From contig ASNI01000001.1 of assembly GCA_000404785.1 (NCBI GenBank), positions 37,857 through 101,856 of the forward strand: a DNA stretch of 64,000 nt, in the 5' to 3' direction. Every line of letters begins with the position of its first letter. Positions within the stretch are counted from its first letter, which is position 1. A model generated the notes under the pieces. That model worked only from the letters and a program-made list of their open reading frames with translations. It ran no database searches and was not told where the DNA came from. The translations under genes were made by a program, and so were the position numbers. This document shows positions 1-8,262 of this stretch, in pieces. Origin of the DNA: Cloacimonetes bacterium SCGC AAA252-N17. Lineage in GTDB: Bacteria > Cloacimonadota > Cloacimonadia > JGIOTU-2.

Positions 1-663
1 AAGACCAAGGGTTGATAACTCGGACAAGAGTTCCAAACAACCTTTCTGTGGCACTGCTTTTGTAAATTCAGGAAGCCATTGTTTATTTACTTTAGAAAAT
101 CTATTTCCTTTAAACGTTGCTTCTCCACCCTGCCCTAGTTGCAAGACATTGCGAACGAAAGATTTATAATTAAAGGAATTTACATACAACCATGTGCTGC
201 CATAAACCGTAAAATCTATTTCTGGCTTTTCTACTAAAGGAATTAACCAGTCTAATCTAGTGGAAAAAGTAAAGTAACTCTCACTTTCCGCAAAGAACAT
301 ATCTCGCATCCCGAGTTGGTCATTTCGTATTCTTAAGTTGCAGTTTTCCCATTCTACAATTATAAAATGTCCATTAAGGTTACGAATATTGTTGTTTTTC
401 TTTGATAAAAAAACTTCCCAATCATGAAAATCCATTAAGTGGAAAGCACTATCTTCGTACGAAATTCCCGTTCCGCAGACCATCCAGCCGGAATCAATCT
501 TATGGTCATATTTGTAAAAACTATTATTATTCCCTGCCCCACATGCAAAATAGTGATCTTTGGTCTCAACCGAAAATTTATCTCTGCTTTTAAACGGATA
601 ATATCCTTTCTTGGGTAAAACTGCCTGGTTATTTTTTCTTAATATTCCGAAAATCCAACTCAT
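1..663 (-). CDS. Asparagine-synthase-like protein, N-terminal part (runs off the left edge)
   Basis: An open frame of 221 codons starts at an ATG at 661-663, with an AGGA-type ribosome binding site upstream, and leaves the window without a stop. The order of motifs follows the class II glutamine-amidotransferase domain of asparagine synthetase B: an IFGI-like start, 'LNGHFIIVEW', 'RNDQLGMRDMFF' (compare RDRxGxxPLyY) and 'FTFSTRLDWL' (compare FaSEiKaLl). Asparagine synthetases start M-C-G-I-F-G, and Cys2 is the glutaminase nucleophile. Here the start is M-S-W-I-F-G, so the Cys and the following Gly are missing. The synthetase half would lie outside the window. The gene sits 18 bp downstream of the PBP2 gene on the same strand and could be cotranscribed with it. 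A peptide or cell-wall amidating or ligating enzyme that uses ammonia, or a non-glutaminase relative, is possible. Confidence 0.72.
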   Translation of the reverse strand, partial: MSWIFGILRKNNQAVLPKKGYYPFKSRDKFSVETKDHYFACGAGNNNSFYKYDHKIDSGWMVCGTGISYEDSAFHLMDFHDWEVFLSKKNNNIRNLNGHFIIVEWENCNLRIRNDQLGMRDMFFAESESYFTFSTRLDWLIPLVEKPEIDFTVYGSTWLYVNSFNYKSFVRNVLQLGQGGEATFKGNRFSKVNKQWLPEFTKAVPQKGCLELLSELSTLGL

Positions 664-681
664 CGAATTACTATCCTTTCT

Positions 682-2442
682 TTAATATCTCAGTATCGGC
701 TCTTTCTCAAAATAATAACCTAATATCTTTCCCGCGAGCATTGCAGCAATGTCTGCTCCCGATCCACCCTGCTCCACAAACACGAGCACAACTATCTCGG
801 GGTCATTCATTGGAGCGACAGCAACGAACCAGGCATGGGTATCTCCATAATAATTTTCTGCAGATCCCGTCTTTCCACCGACCATTATATCTTTTACTCG
901 AGCCATACCGCCTGTTCTTCCCTTTGCATTGACCGCTTCATACAAGGATTGTTTCAAGAGATCAAGGGTGTTCTGGGAAATGGGGAGTCTTAATTGAGGA
1001 TATTTAAAGGTCTCCATAATCTCGTCCCCGATTGCATAATCTACAAAATGTGGTCTGTGAACGATTCCGTTGTTGGCAATGCCGGCATAAAAACACGCTA
1101 ATGATAATGGTGTGAGAAGCACTTCGCCCTGCCCGATACAAAGATTCAGCAGGTTGCCCCTGGTCCATCCCAATTTTCCATAATTTCTGTCATACCATTC
1201 CGAAGTTGGGAAAAAGCCCCTTCTGCTGCGAATTTGATTAACAGGAATGCTTTCCAGGAGATTGCAATCCTCAATAAATTTCTTAAAATCATTCAAATCG
1301 ATCATTTCAGCGATCTTGTAAAAGTAGGTATCGCAGGATTCTCTTAAGGCATCAAGAAGATTCACTTTTCCGTGACCTTTCTTTTTCCAGCAACCGAAAA
1401 ATCTTCCTCCGTATTCTACTCCGCCTTTGCAATCTACCAGAATTTCGTAGGGTTCAACTAGGTCCTTTTCCAAGGCATAAGCGGCTACAACCAGCTTAAA
1501 AACTGAACCCGGCGGGTATGTTGCATTCATCGCTTTGTTCAGCAAAGGATTGTTTTCATCCTCTACTATCTGGTTCCAATAATCCTCATTCATTCCTGTG
1601 ACAAAATAATTGGGATTATATTCTGGGGTGCTCACCATTGCTACCACTCCACCCGTCTTACAGTTCATCACAATAGCGACTGCAGATGTATCTTGGGGAA
1701 GTAATCGAGCAATTTTTTCCTGAAGATTTTTGTCGATCGTAAGCACAAAGTCTTTGCCTGGAAGAGATTGTTTTCCTGTATTTTCCTTCATTAGTCCGAG
1801 AGGATGACCTGTTGCATCTACTTGAATGATATCGTATCCCTTTTCTCCTTTTAGTTCAGCTTCATAATATTTTTCCAGACCCACTTTTCCAATATAATCC
1901 GTCTTAGAATAGTCGCTTCCCTTGTGCTGCTGGTATTCGGCAGATGACATTTTTCCCACATATCCAATAAAATGTGAGTTGAGATCATAATACCTAATTG
2001 CTTCCGGCTTAACAATAACCGCTGGATGTGCTTCGCACTGCTCTTCAAGTTTAATTGCAGTTTCCATATCAACTTTGTCCCGAACAAGAACCGGTGCAAA
2101 TTTGAAGAACCTGTGTTTGTAGATGAGCTCGGTAATTTCCTCTACGGGAACTCCAAGATTTGTCGAAATGAAAGCCGCTACGCTGTCGGCATCAGTAATT
2201 TCTTTTATATCAATATAAACCGAAAGAGATGGTATGTTCTCTGTAAGGGGCTGCATATTGCGGTCGTACAGGATGCCCCTGCGTGCAGGTTTTTTTATGA
2301 TCCGAAAGTAGTTCTTCTCTGCGATTTCTTTGTACTCATTACCTTTTATGACCTGTATCTGAAATAAAAAATAGGTGAGAATAAATAAAAAAGCCAGTAC
2401 GAGTATAAGTAGCTGGTCAGCTTTTTTCAGCTTTCTTTTCAT
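682..2442 (-). CDS. mrdA: Penicillin-binding protein 2 (peptidoglycan D,D-transpeptidase)
   Basis: 586 residues, the usual length for PBP2 of the elongation complex. It has an N-terminal membrane anchor (about residues 11-30), a dimerisation domain including the 'RRGILYDRN' motif (about 54-61), and a transpeptidase domain. The three penicillin-binding motifs are visible: SVFK with nucleophile Ser313, SCD (369-371) and KTGSAE (K524). The enzyme cross-links lateral-wall peptidoglycan together with RodA. It is the last gene of the mreB-mreC-(ligase)-mreD-mrdA run and overlaps mreD by 4 bases (ATGA), which indicates translational coupling. Its partner rodA is not adjacent but lies at 31640-32863. 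Confidence 0.95.
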   Translation of the reverse strand: MKRKLKKADQLLILVLAFLFILTYFLFQIQVIKGNEYKEIAEKNYFRIIKKPARRGILYDRNMQPLTENIPSLSVYIDIKEITDADSVAAFISTNLGVPVEEITELIYKHRFFKFAPVLVRDKVDMETAIKLEEQCEAHPAVIVKPEAIRYYDLNSHFIGYVGKMSSAEYQQHKGSDYSKTDYIGKVGLEKYYEAELKGEKGYDIIQVDATGHPLGLMKENTGKQSLPGKDFVLTIDKNLQEKIARLLPQDTSAVAIVMNCKTGGVVAMVSTPEYNPNYFVTGMNEDYWNQIVEDENNPLLNKAMNATYPPGSVFKLVVAAYALEKDLVEPYEILVDCKGGVEYGGRFFGCWKKKGHGKVNLLDALRESCDTYFYKIAEMIDLNDFKKFIEDCNLLESIPVNQIRSRRGFFPTSEWYDRNYGKLGWTRGNLLNLCIGQGEVLLTPLSLACFYAGIANNGIVHRPHFVDYAIGDEIMETFKYPQLRLPISQNTLDLLKQSLYEAVNAKGRTGGMARVKDIMVGGKTGSAENYYGDTHAWFVAVAPMNDPEIVVLVFVEQGGSGADIAAMLAGKILGYYFEKEPILRY

Positions 2443-2921
2443 TTTTGAGTGAAGCTAAGTTTAAGATGGTCTATCAGGTATAAAAGAAAAATTATTATGA
2501 ATGAATACGCGGAATTATACAAAGTAAGAAACATTATCTTTCCAAATGCAAATGCATCACCAGTATTAAATATCAGGAATATTACTGATGAAAGTAAAAA
2601 ATAAAACAGATTCGTGACGAGAACCAGTGCAATTCCTACTCCAACCAACTGTCTGTCGAGTAATTTCTTTAGCTTGCCTAGTGAAAAGGCAATAATGAGG
2701 AAAAGCAAAGATGAAACTCCAAAGGATGATGGCTGATTAAGATCTATAATAATGCCAAGTATGAAGGCAAGCACAAAACCGGAAATATTCTCACGTGTGA
2801 TACTGTAATAAATGATCAGAGGTAAAAAAAGGTTGGGAATCGTTTCCCATAATCCCAGGGAAGCTGCAAAGAAATATTGAAAATAGACCGTGAATATGGT
2901 AACAAGAACGAGAGCAATCAT
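2439..2921 (-). CDS. mreD: Rod shape-determining protein MreD
   Basis: Small hydrophobic protein of 160 residues with five or six membrane segments, a short polar 'KLKKLLDRQ' loop and an early 'PNLFLPLIIYYSI' segment, as in MreD. It is an inner-membrane partner of MreC in the elongasome. I place the start at the ATG at 2919-2921, which overlaps the TGA of the upstream gene (ATGA at 2918-2921). A start 21 bases further upstream is open but lies inside that gene and adds only 'MPCVGEA'. Identity rests on hydropathy and operon position, because MreD is poorly conserved. Confidence 0.88.
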   Translation of the reverse strand: MIALVLVTIFTVYFQYFFAASLGLWETIPNLFLPLIIYYSITRENISGFVLAFILGIIIDLNQPSSFGVSSLLFLIIAFSLGKLKKLLDRQLVGVGIALVLVTNLFYFLLSSVIFLIFNTGDAFAFGKIMFLTLYNSAYSFIIIFLLYLIDHLKLSFTQK

Positions 2922-3598
2922 TGCTTCTCCCACACAAGGCACAGTGGTGTGAGTTCCAATTGCTGTCCCTGAGGATTGTCGGACATAATTTCTTCAAGAA
3001 GCTGAGCATCAACACCTGCAGTCTTGCCGATAACCCATGATCCACCAATGTCATTAATATCCATGATCGCAGCTTCATTCCCTGTCTTTTTTTGAATTTT
3101 CCTGCATATTTCATCAGTATGAACGGGTCCTTTTATAACAGTAGTATTATAAGGTGGCACAGGAGATGTATGAGCTGCATCGATAAGTGCTGCCTGCTTG
3201 CCTGCAACGCGATAAAATACACCATGTATCCCAAATAATTTCCCGATCCCACCGGCTATAGCTGCTACAATTATTCTGATATGCCCACATTCGTCTATAG
3301 CACATTGCATGCTTGTTTTGGCACGTAACCCTATACCATAGGGCACCTTGCTTACACCGCGCCAGAGAAGTTTTGCCAGAAGTCCGATCTTGATCTCATT
3401 TTCCAGCACAGCCCTTCCCTGAGTTATCGCTACGGGACTTTCGCTCATGATAATAATATCATCCTTCTTTCTTTTTCCTTCAGTATATTCCAGAACGATC
3501 TCTATAATATCATCTTCTGGAGTTAAAATTTTAGTTTTGATCGGCTGCCTTAAATAGACTTTCGAGCCGACATTTCGTTCTGTGATACTATTGCTCAT
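2918..3598 (-). CDS. Coenzyme F420-0:gamma-glutamyl ligase-like (CofE-like) protein
   Basis: 226 residues resembling the F420 ligase (CofE/PF01996-type) fold. Visible segments are an early 'RQPIKTKIL', 'IIIMSESPVAITQGR' (about 48-62), a central 'IVAAIAGGIGKLFGIHGVFY', 'HTSPVPPYNTTVIKGP' and 'AAIMDINDIGG'. Acidic and His residues in the last two resemble the metal and GTP site. CofE adds gamma-linked glutamates to F420-0, but no other F420 gene is in the window. Its place between mreC (11-base overlap) and mreD (ATGA overlap) suggests a role in the cell-envelope operon. The substrate is unknown; adding amino acids to another acceptor would be speculation. Confidence 0.72.
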   Translation of the reverse strand: MSNSITERNVGSKVYLRQPIKTKILTPEDDIIEIVLEYTEGKRKKDDIIIMSESPVAITQGRAVLENEIKIGLLAKLLWRGVSKVPYGIGLRAKTSMQCAIDECGHIRIIVAAIAGGIGKLFGIHGVFYRVAGKQAALIDAAHTSPVPPYNTTVIKGPVHTDEICRKIQKKTGNEAAIMDINDIGGSWVIGKTAGVDAQLLEEIMSDNPQGQQLELTPLCLVWEKQ

Positions 3599-4355
3599 AT
3601 TTCTGTATTATTGCTACTGTCTCGATATTTGCCAGATTTACAAAGGGTTCGATCTCCGCTCTCGTAAAAAACCCTTCGCTGCTTTGTTCGATCTCAATGA
3701 TCTTTCCAAATGGAAGTTCAGGAGGATAGATCGAACTCAATTTTGACGAAACGATCACATCTCCTGTCTTCAGATCACTTCCAACCTTGATCTTTTCAAA
3801 ATATATTTTTCCATTCAATTCCGTCTCTACAATGCCATGTATCCTGCTTCTGCTGTCGATCGCACCAAGCCTGAAATATTTATTTCCGAAAGTCTGTATT
3901 ATTGCATAGTTCGGGTAAACCGCTATTATTTTTCCGACAAGTCCTTTTTCTGATATAACCGGCTGATTGGTCTGTATATTCTTATTCTTCCCTGCGTCAA
4001 CAATGAGAGTTTCATAATTTAGAAACGATCCTGTTCCAATTACGTTTGCTATCAAAAATTCGTAGCTGGAAATATCAATATTTTCGACCAGTTCTTCGAA
4101 TCTCTGAAGCTCGCTTAGCTCCTCCTTGAACATTCTCAGTTCATTCTGGGCGAGAAAAAGCTCTCTCTGCAAATAATTATTCCTTTGATACACATTTGAT
4201 AGATTTTTTATATAGGTGATACTTGATGAAAAGGGTAGCAGAATTGTGTTGCCGACAAATTGTGCCTTTTTTATTCTCTCCTCATTGTTTCCAATTATGA
4301 AAAAAATTGAGAGAATAAGAAGGATACCGAAAACAATGTTTCTTCTGGTGAACAT
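3588..4355 (-). CDS. mreC: Rod shape-determining protein MreC
   Basis: 255 residues. There is a short cytoplasmic start, one membrane anchor (about residues 8-23), a coiled-coil stretch (about 50-95, 'NNYLQRELFLAQNELRMF...') and a periplasmic beta-rich domain. That domain contains 'VIGTGSFLNYETLIVDAG', 'PVISEKGLVGKI', 'RLGAIDSRSRIHGIV' and 'GDVIVSSKLSSIYPPELPFGKI', typical of MreC. It scaffolds PBP2, MreD and MreB for lateral-wall growth. It lies 30 bases downstream of mreB, and its TAG stop falls inside the next gene. Use of TAG as a normal stop here matters for the interrupted tolC gene at 27836-29272. Confidence 0.94.
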   Translation of the reverse strand: MFTRRNIVFGILLILSIFFIIGNNEERIKKAQFVGNTILLPFSSSITYIKNLSNVYQRNNYLQRELFLAQNELRMFKEELSELQRFEELVENIDISSYEFLIANVIGTGSFLNYETLIVDAGKNKNIQTNQPVISEKGLVGKIIAVYPNYAIIQTFGNKYFRLGAIDSRSRIHGIVETELNGKIYFEKIKVGSDLKTGDVIVSSKLSSIYPPELPFGKIIEIEQSSEGFFTRAEIEPFVNLANIETVAIIQKYEQ

Positions 4356-4385
4356 GAAAACCTGTGTAAAACTTCGCCTGCTCTC

Positions 4386-5417
4386 TTATACCTTTGGTAA
4401 AAGGACTTTTTCGTATTCTTCGAGATTATCCAAAATCTTGCCACACCCCATGACTACGCTGATTAAGGGCTCGTCCACAAGCGTCACCGGAAGATTGATG
4501 GTCTCCTGTATCTTCTTATCAAATCCTTTCAGTTGAGCTGCACCGCCTGTGAGTACTACTCCTCTATCAGCTATATCTGCAGAAAGTTCCGGCGCTGTTT
4601 CTTCAAAAAGGCGTTTCACCGCATCTACGATCTTTTTCACCGTGTCTGATAATCCATCTCTGATCTCTTCGGAGGAAATTTTCATCGAGACCGGATATCC
4701 CGTGATCAGGTCTCGCCCGCGAACTTCCATGGTCAGCTCATCTTCAAGTGGAAAGGCAGAGCCGATCTTGATTTTTATTCGTTCTGCGGTTGCCTCTCCG
4801 ATGTAGAGGTTGTGTTTCCTTCTTATATAAGCAACTATTGCTTCGTCCATCTCATCGCCGCCGATTCGGATGGAGTTGTGGTCAACAATATGAGACAAAG
4901 AAATAATTGCGATCTCTGTGGTTCCTCCGCCGATATCTATGATCATATTACCGTAAGGTTCGTGTATCGGCAGTCCGACTCCAATCGCTGAAGCAAGGGG
5001 TTCAGAAACAAGATACACTGTTCTTGCTCCAGCATGTTCTGCTGATTCTTTGACTGCTCGCTTCTCCACCTCTGTAATACCTGAGGGCACTGCAACGATC
5101 ACTCTGGGTCTAATCAAGAACTTTTTCTGCTGAGACTGAAGAATAAGGTGACGCAGCATCGTTTCTGTGATCTCAAAGTTAGCGATCACCCCGTCTTTCA
5201 TGGGCTTGATCGCCGTGATCTCTTCGGGTGTCTTTCCCAGCATCTCTTTTGCTTTGTATCCAATTGCAATGACCTTTTTGGATCCCGTTTCCAATGCCAC
5301 CACCGACGGTTCGTTAACGACAACCCCATGCCCCTTCAGATACACAAGCGTATTCGCTGTACCCAGATCAATCGCTACATCATTCGTTAACCAATTTAAA
5401 ATAAAATCCCAAAACAT
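4386..5417 (-). CDS. mreB: Rod shape-determining protein MreB (actin-like)
   Basis: 343 residues, standard MreB length. The actin-fold signatures are present: phosphate-1 'DLGTANTLVY' (about 17-26), phosphate-2 'IIDIGGGTTEIAIIS', adenosine motif 'GVVLTGGAAQLKG', and an N-terminal amphipathic segment 'MFWDFILNWL' likely to bind membrane. It forms curved filaments that position the elongation machinery. It begins the cell-shape operon and lies 9 bases downstream of recJ, so it may also be read from the recJ transcript. Confidence 0.97.
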   Translation of the reverse strand: MFWDFILNWLTNDVAIDLGTANTLVYLKGHGVVVNEPSVVALETGSKKVIAIGYKAKEMLGKTPEEITAIKPMKDGVIANFEITETMLRHLILQSQQKKFLIRPRVIVAVPSGITEVEKRAVKESAEHAGARTVYLVSEPLASAIGVGLPIHEPYGNMIIDIGGGTTEIAIISLSHIVDHNSIRIGGDEMDEAIVAYIRRKHNLYIGEATAERIKIKIGSAFPLEDELTMEVRGRDLITGYPVSMKISSEEIRDGLSDTVKKIVDAVKRLFEETAPELSADIADRGVVLTGGAAQLKGFDKKIQETINLPVTLVDEPLISVVMGCGKILDNLEEYEKVLLPKV

Positions 5418-5426
5418 TGTTTCTCC

Positions 5427-7004
5427 TTAAAAAATTTCACATCGTTTACTTATTAGTTCATAATCTATTATAGTAAATTCTTTATCAAGAATTGAAAAAA
5501 TTATATTAATATCCATACTATCAGGAATTTCGGGAATGTTCACAAATCCTTTTTCTCGAAGCTCGCTGGCATCAACACCTATCATCAGATAAGTGAGAGG
5601 TGTGTTTCCTTCACCAAAGGGAGAAAATATTCTGTGTATCTCTCTCAGCTTATTGACATCAAGCTGATTTTCATCAAGCACATAGTCTATATAGATCTTC
5701 TTTGATTCTTTTTGAAGATTATGAATACTTTTATACTGTTCTTCCGCCAGAATTTTCAATTTATTATAAATTTTCGAATAGATTTTTGCATGGCAGGTGA
5801 ATCCTGCCGCTTCTTTATGTCCCCCGTATTGTATGAGATAGGGTTCGATCTTTTTCAAACAGTCCAGCCAGTTAAAGCCGGATGGTGAACGTGCTTCTGC
5901 GATGAGTACGTCATCTTCCCTTTTTGTAAGCACTAAACTCGGTATTCGATAGGTGTCCGTAATGTATGACGTTGCAACTCCAAGATAGTTTGCCGATATG
6001 ACACCTTTGAGATCACAGTATATGAAAAAATGAGTCTCTTCCTTTTTATATTCAGATTCGATAAAATCTTTAATTTTATTGACTTGCTCCTCGTTGTCAT
6101 GAACACGCTTTTCTAGAATTGAATAGATTCCTCCAATCTCAGATTCCTTTTGCGAGAGAAGGATCTCGACTCCAAGATGCTTTCCACCTCTTTCCCTTCC
6201 TAATGTAAGCAAAAGAATGAGCTGATGTACTGCTTTCTCTCTTGAAAGCCCATGTGTTTTTTCTGCATAAAAATGAAAAAAAGGGTTTTCTGACTGCTCA
6301 AAATTATAATAAAGATGTTTTGCATAAATTCTGTTATCGTCAACAAGTGGCATTCTGTCTGCAATAGTGCCAAGCCCTGCAAGCAATGGATATACGGGTT
6401 CGGTGGGAGTGCCTGTTATCTGAGATAACACCTTCACAACATTCAATACAACTCCTGCTCCAGCAAGATACTTAAAGGGAAATTTGTCATTTCTTTTGTG
6501 TGGGTCCACAATAGCTGATGCTTGAGGGTGTTCTCTCATTATTTCATGATGATCGAGAATGATCGTTTTAACACCCTTCCTTCTGAGACGCGCTATTGGT
6601 TCAACTTCTGAAATACCTATATCAACGGTGATAACTCTTTTGGTTCCATCTTTCAGAACCTTCTGAATAAATTTCTCTCTCAAACCGTATTTCTCAAATT
6701 CTCTATTGGGGATGTAGTAGGAAATATTTTTCGCCCCGAGTTTTGATAAAAACGTGTATAGCACGACCGTGCTTGTGATCCCATCAACATCATCGTGCCC
6801 AAAAATGGTGATCTTATCACCTTCTTTAATATTCGCTAATATCTTCTTCACAGCTTTTTGTGTTCCGCTTAAAAGGTTGGGGTCGTTGCACTTGTCCAGT
6901 GTCGGATTCAAGAATTTATCTACATCCTTTATCTCTCTGCTCCTTATCACAGACGAGACAATATCTTCTGTTTGATGATTACGAAAAAACCAATTCTCTT
7001 TCAA
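5427..7004 (-). CDS. recJ: Single-stranded-DNA-specific exonuclease RecJ-like (DHH family)
   Basis: 525 residues, somewhat shorter than E. coli RecJ (577). DHH phosphoesterase motifs: 'FGHDDVDGITS' (D71, D72, D74), 'VITVDIG' and D151-H152-H153, followed by the DHHA1 motif 'GGHKEAAGFT' (394-403) with 'AEARSPSGFNWLDCL' ahead of it. RecJ degrades 5' ends of single-stranded DNA in recombination and mismatch repair. The start is a TTG at 7002-7004; no ATG lies near enough to keep the conserved 'ENWFFR' N-terminus. It sits between the outer-membrane protein gene (6-base gap) and mreB (9-base gap). Confidence 0.9.
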   Translation of the reverse strand: MKENWFFRNHQTEDIVSSVIRSREIKDVDKFLNPTLDKCNDPNLLSGTQKAVKKILANIKEGDKITIFGHDDVDGITSTVVLYTFLSKLGAKNISYYIPNREFEKYGLREKFIQKVLKDGTKRVITVDIGISEVEPIARLRRKGVKTIILDHHEIMREHPQASAIVDPHKRNDKFPFKYLAGAGVVLNVVKVLSQITGTPTEPVYPLLAGLGTIADRMPLVDDNRIYAKHLYYNFEQSENPFFHFYAEKTHGLSREKAVHQLILLLTLGRERGGKHLGVEILLSQKESEIGGIYSILEKRVHDNEEQVNKIKDFIESEYKKEETHFFIYCDLKGVISANYLGVATSYITDTYRIPSLVLTKREDDVLIAEARSPSGFNWLDCLKKIEPYLIQYGGHKEAAGFTCHAKIYSKIYNKLKILAEEQYKSIHNLQKESKKIYIDYVLDENQLDVNKLREIHRIFSPFGEGNTPLTYLMIGVDASELREKGFVNIPEIPDSMDINIIFSILDKEFTIIDYELISKRCEIF

Positions 7005-7010
7005 TTTTTC

Positions 7011-8252
7011 TTAGTTCCAGTATTCTTTATATTTCGGGTCTAATTTTGGTATTTCTTTATCCTTTTTAAACTCTTTTGGATTTCTCCACCAATCAGTAGA
7101 AGAGAATCCAAAGGAGATACGGAAAAACTCATCTTGATATATATTCTTATCCACAGAACCGCGTGTTCCATATGCAAGTGACACACTTAGTCTGCCCTGG
7201 TTTAGAAGCATTATGGGTATGTCGAAACCTGCAGTGATTGCCATTTCATCAATATAATTACCGTTGTATTGGCTCGAAAGCTGTCTATAATAACCACCTA
7301 TTCGCGTGGGTGTCTTCCAGAAGAAATCCTTTTTCGGTGTATATGAAATTCCAAGTGAAACCATATTGGTATTTCTATCATTCATTGTCTTAACATTTGT
7401 ATTTTTCCAGAAGGTGTAACGTAAATCCGTCTCTGCATAGAGAAAATCTGTTACTTCCATACCTGCGCCAAATCCTATCTGCATGGGAATATCATATTTT
7501 GAAGTACTACTAGTCATATAATCATAATTTGAATTGTTATAGTATTCGATCTTGTACCTATCAACAGAATGCAATTCTGCTTTGGTTTGGATGAAACCAC
7601 CAAAAGAAAATGCTCTATAGGGAAAAGTAAATCCTGCAGAAAAGTTCACACCATCCATAAGAAATATTTTTATCTCCCTCGTATCGATCAAATCCGCATC
7701 CGAATAATCTACATATAAGTCTTCGCTCCGGTTACCAAAGATATAGTTTACATTCACGCCCAATCCAAATATGCCGATCCTTTTTGCAAGATAGAAACCA
7801 AGCTGATTAAGAGAGCCGAATTTTTGGTCTTTGACTTCATACTCTCCGACCATCCCGACAGAATCTAATGCCGTGTCCAATCCATAGTAGTACTTTTCAA
7901 GATAGGATATGCCAAGAATAGTTCCTTTTGCAACTGGAACATACATCGCTGCATAAGGTATGCTGGAAACTTTGTTTTTATAAGAATCTTTTGAATCTTT
8001 AAAAATAGTGTATCCGAAATCTATCTGGGATGAGAAGTTTGCTTTATTGACCGTAGTAAGAAGAGCTGGATTTATAATTGAGAAATTCTTTCGAAATATC
8101 GAACTGATTCCTGTATATCCCATTCCTGAACCAAAACTATCCACTCCGAAATGCTCTTCTACAAATCCATTTGGAGAAAACATAGATGCACCGAACAATG
8201 GAACTGTCAGGCAGCAAAACAGAAGACATATTATTATTTTTCTATATAACAT
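7011..8252 (-). CDS. Outer-membrane beta-barrel protein, FadL/PorV-like
   Basis: 413 residues with a clear signal peptide ('IIICLLFCCLTVPLFGA', cleavage near 22). It is rich in alternating aromatic and hydrophobic strands ('SSQIDFGYTIF', 'GVNVNYIFG', 'YAETDLRYTFW', 'LSVSLAYGTRG'), as expected for an outer-membrane barrel. The N-terminal 'GYTGISSIF...INPALLT' fits the 'NPA' signature of the FadL/TodX/PorV-type barrels common in FCB bacteria. The start is ATG with GAGGT upstream. It lies 10 bases downstream of a lipoprotein gene, so the two may be co-exported partners. The cargo is unknown. Confidence 0.7.
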   Translation of the reverse strand: MLYRKIIICLLFCCLTVPLFGASMFSPNGFVEEHFGVDSFGSGMGYTGISSIFRKNFSIINPALLTTVNKANFSSQIDFGYTIFKDSKDSYKNKVSSIPYAAMYVPVAKGTILGISYLEKYYYGLDTALDSVGMVGEYEVKDQKFGSLNQLGFYLAKRIGIFGLGVNVNYIFGNRSEDLYVDYSDADLIDTREIKIFLMDGVNFSAGFTFPYRAFSFGGFIQTKAELHSVDRYKIEYYNNSNYDYMTSSTSKYDIPMQIGFGAGMEVTDFLYAETDLRYTFWKNTNVKTMNDRNTNMVSLGISYTPKKDFFWKTPTRIGGYYRQLSSQYNGNYIDEMAITAGFDIPIMLLNQGRLSVSLAYGTRGSVDKNIYQDEFFRISFGFSSTDWWRNPKEFKKDKEIPKLDPKYKEYWN

Positions 8253-8262
8253 AGTACCTCAT

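Noticed and set aside
402..593. Plus-strand 63-residue frame
   Set aside because: It is antisense to the partial asparagine-synthase-like gene, which has recognisable motifs and a ribosome binding site.
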